From Actinomycetota bacterium (lineage in GTDB: Bacteria; Actinomycetota; Thermoleophilia; Gaiellales; Gaiellaceae), in assembly GCA_013812465.1 (NCBI GenBank), contig JACCTK010000103.1, positions 1 through 6,878 of the forward strand: DNA of 6,878 nucleotides, in the 5' to 3' direction. The notes under the pieces were generated by a model. The model was not told where the DNA came from. It saw nothing but the letters and a program-made list of their open reading frames with translations, and did no database searches. Below, in pieces: positions 5,990 to 6,878 of this stretch (positions are counted from its first letter, which is position 1; the number at the start of each line of letters is the position of its first letter). The position numbers and the translations under genes are program-made.

Positions 5990-6878
5990 ATGTGGCCACG
6001 AGCCTTCGTCTGCATCGTCAGCGTCGCTGCAATCGCAGCGACCACGGGCGCCGACGCCACCGCCCGATCGGCGAAGGGGGAGGGCCCGACGTCGATCGTG
6101 GCTGCTTTCGGGTCGATCTGGATCGGAACGGGGAGCGGCGCCGTAATCCGAATCGATGCGAGGACGATGCGGCTGCAGAGGGTTCACCGAGGGCGGGGCT
6201 TCGTCCACTCGCTGGCCCGTGGCTACGGAGCAGTCTGGGCACTCCAGGATCACGTCGTTCGCATCCACCCGAAGCGCGGGCAAGCGACGGTCCTTTCGGA
6301 CACGGGCAGCGCGACGACGTTCGAGCTCGCCGTAGGCGCAGGTGCTGTCTGGGTGGCAGACGACGGACGCGATGTCGTGGACCGAATCGATCCACGACTG
6401 ACGGAACGTACTGCAACGATCCGGATACCTGGTCGAGCAGTTGGCCTCGCTGCTGGCCACGAACATGCGCTCGTGGTCTCCGTTCCTACGCGTGGGCGGG
6501 TGACCGGTCCGCCCGGGATTCGGCTCCTGCGGCGTCTGGATCCGCATGCGAACCGTGTCTCGCCTCCCCTTGTCCGGCTCGAGTGCGATCCAGGGATCGC
6601 GATCACGCGCGACGCGACGTGGACAACCAATCCGTGCGCAGGCACACTCGTGCGCCGCGATCCAAAGACGCTCGCCGCGACTGGCGCCCGGCGGGTCGGG
6701 CGCTGGCGCGCTCCGGTCGCGGGCTTTGGCTCTATCTGGCTTATCGGCCAGAGATCGGTCACACGAGTCGATCCCGAGACCCTGCGTGTCATCGCTCGTA
6801 TCCCAGCGGGCGGGTCGGTCGCGACGGTCGGCGAAGGCGCCGTGTGGTTGCTCGAGTGCTGGGGTTGTGACAACACCG
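5990..6878 (+). CDS. Exported beta-propeller-like repeat protein, 3' end beyond window
   Basis: The frame from ATG 5990 stays open to the window edge, giving at least 296 residues with no stop. The N-terminus looks like a Sec signal peptide: R4, a hydrophobic core over about 5-19, and a likely cleavage after ADA (21-23). The rest is built of repeats of about 36-51 residues. Each has a G-(A/S)-(V/I)-W-like strand (41-44, 80-83, 118-121, DATW at 208-211, 247-250, 283-286), followed at most by an R-(I/V/L)-(D/H)-P-like turn (RID 54-56, RIHP 91-94, RIDP 132-135, RLDP 182-185, RRDP 222-225, RVDP 259-262). Such repeats are typical of YncE, NHL or virginiamycin-lyase-like beta-propellers, which bind ligands or proteins outside the cytoplasm; no enzyme activity can be assigned. 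Cys199, Cys216, Cys290 and Cys293 could form disulfides. No Shine-Dalgarno or well-spaced TANNNT box precedes it. It starts 74 bases after rsh on the same strand, but no functional link is evident. Confidence 0.75.
   Translation, partial: MWPRAFVCIVSVAAIAATTGADATARSAKGEGPTSIVAAFGSIWIGTGSGAVIRIDARTMRLQRVHRGRGFVHSLARGYGAVWALQDHVVRIHPKRGQATVLSDTGSATTFELAVGAGAVWVADDGRDVVDRIDPRLTERTATIRIPGRAVGLAAGHEHALVVSVPTRGRVTGPPGIRLLRRLDPHANRVSPPLVRLECDPGIAITRDATWTTNPCAGTLVRRDPKTLAATGARRVGRWRAPVAGFGSIWLIGQRSVTRVDPETLRVIARIPAGGSVATVGEGAVWLLECWGCDNT

Noticed and set aside
5992..6870. A closed 292-codon plus-strand frame and a 257-codon minus-strand frame (5774-6547) over the last kilobase
   Set aside because: Both are Arg/Ser/Pro-rich shadows. 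The frame from ATG 5990 has a signal peptide and regular repeats and stays open to the window end.

Overview
This is a high-GC window whose gene content and promoter style suggest an actinobacterium-like chromosome, possibly a deep lineage such as Thermoleophilia. That assignment is inference: it rests on GC richness, frequent GTG starts and TANNNT -10 boxes lying 6-7 bases before start codons. The two anchor genes are housekeeping: a complete RecJ-type single-strand exonuclease (1641-3527) and a complete bifunctional RelA/SpoT-homologue (Rsh) stringent-response enzyme (3708-5915), both on the + strand.

Left part (1-1640). A leftward unrecognised gene (546 down to 91, about 151 aa) diverges from a rightward pair. 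The pair is a 68-aa two-helix membrane protein (676-882) followed closely by a conserved-looking protein of unknown function (896-1560). The second member is split by an apparent one-base frameshift near 1474-1477; both halves read as good protein, and adding one G restores a 221-aa product. The divergent intergenic region (547-675) holds a perfect 13-bp inverted repeat flanked by two identical 12-base direct repeats, one of which carries the likely -10 box of the 68-aa gene.

Centre (1641-5915). recJ and rsh are separated by 180 bases with no recognisable large gene. A 26-codon arginine-rich minus-strand reading frame there is speculative. Both genes have a TANNNT box placed for leaderless transcription. 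RecJ acts in recombination and repair; Rsh makes and degrades (p)ppGpp. They are probably neighbours by conserved gene order, not by shared biochemistry.

Right part (5916-6878). After a 74-base gap a secreted or membrane-anchored beta-propeller-like protein begins at 5990 and runs off the window end: signal peptide, then six repeats carrying G-(A/S)-(V/I)-W and R-(I/V/L)-D-P-type motifs.

I see no mobile element with a transposase, CRISPR array, tRNA or rRNA. I did not find a convincing new multi-gene system. The points most worth checking are the leaderless promoter pattern, the hairpin/direct-repeat element, the frameshifted gene, and an unusual substitution next to the guanine-binding tyrosine of the Rsh synthetase.
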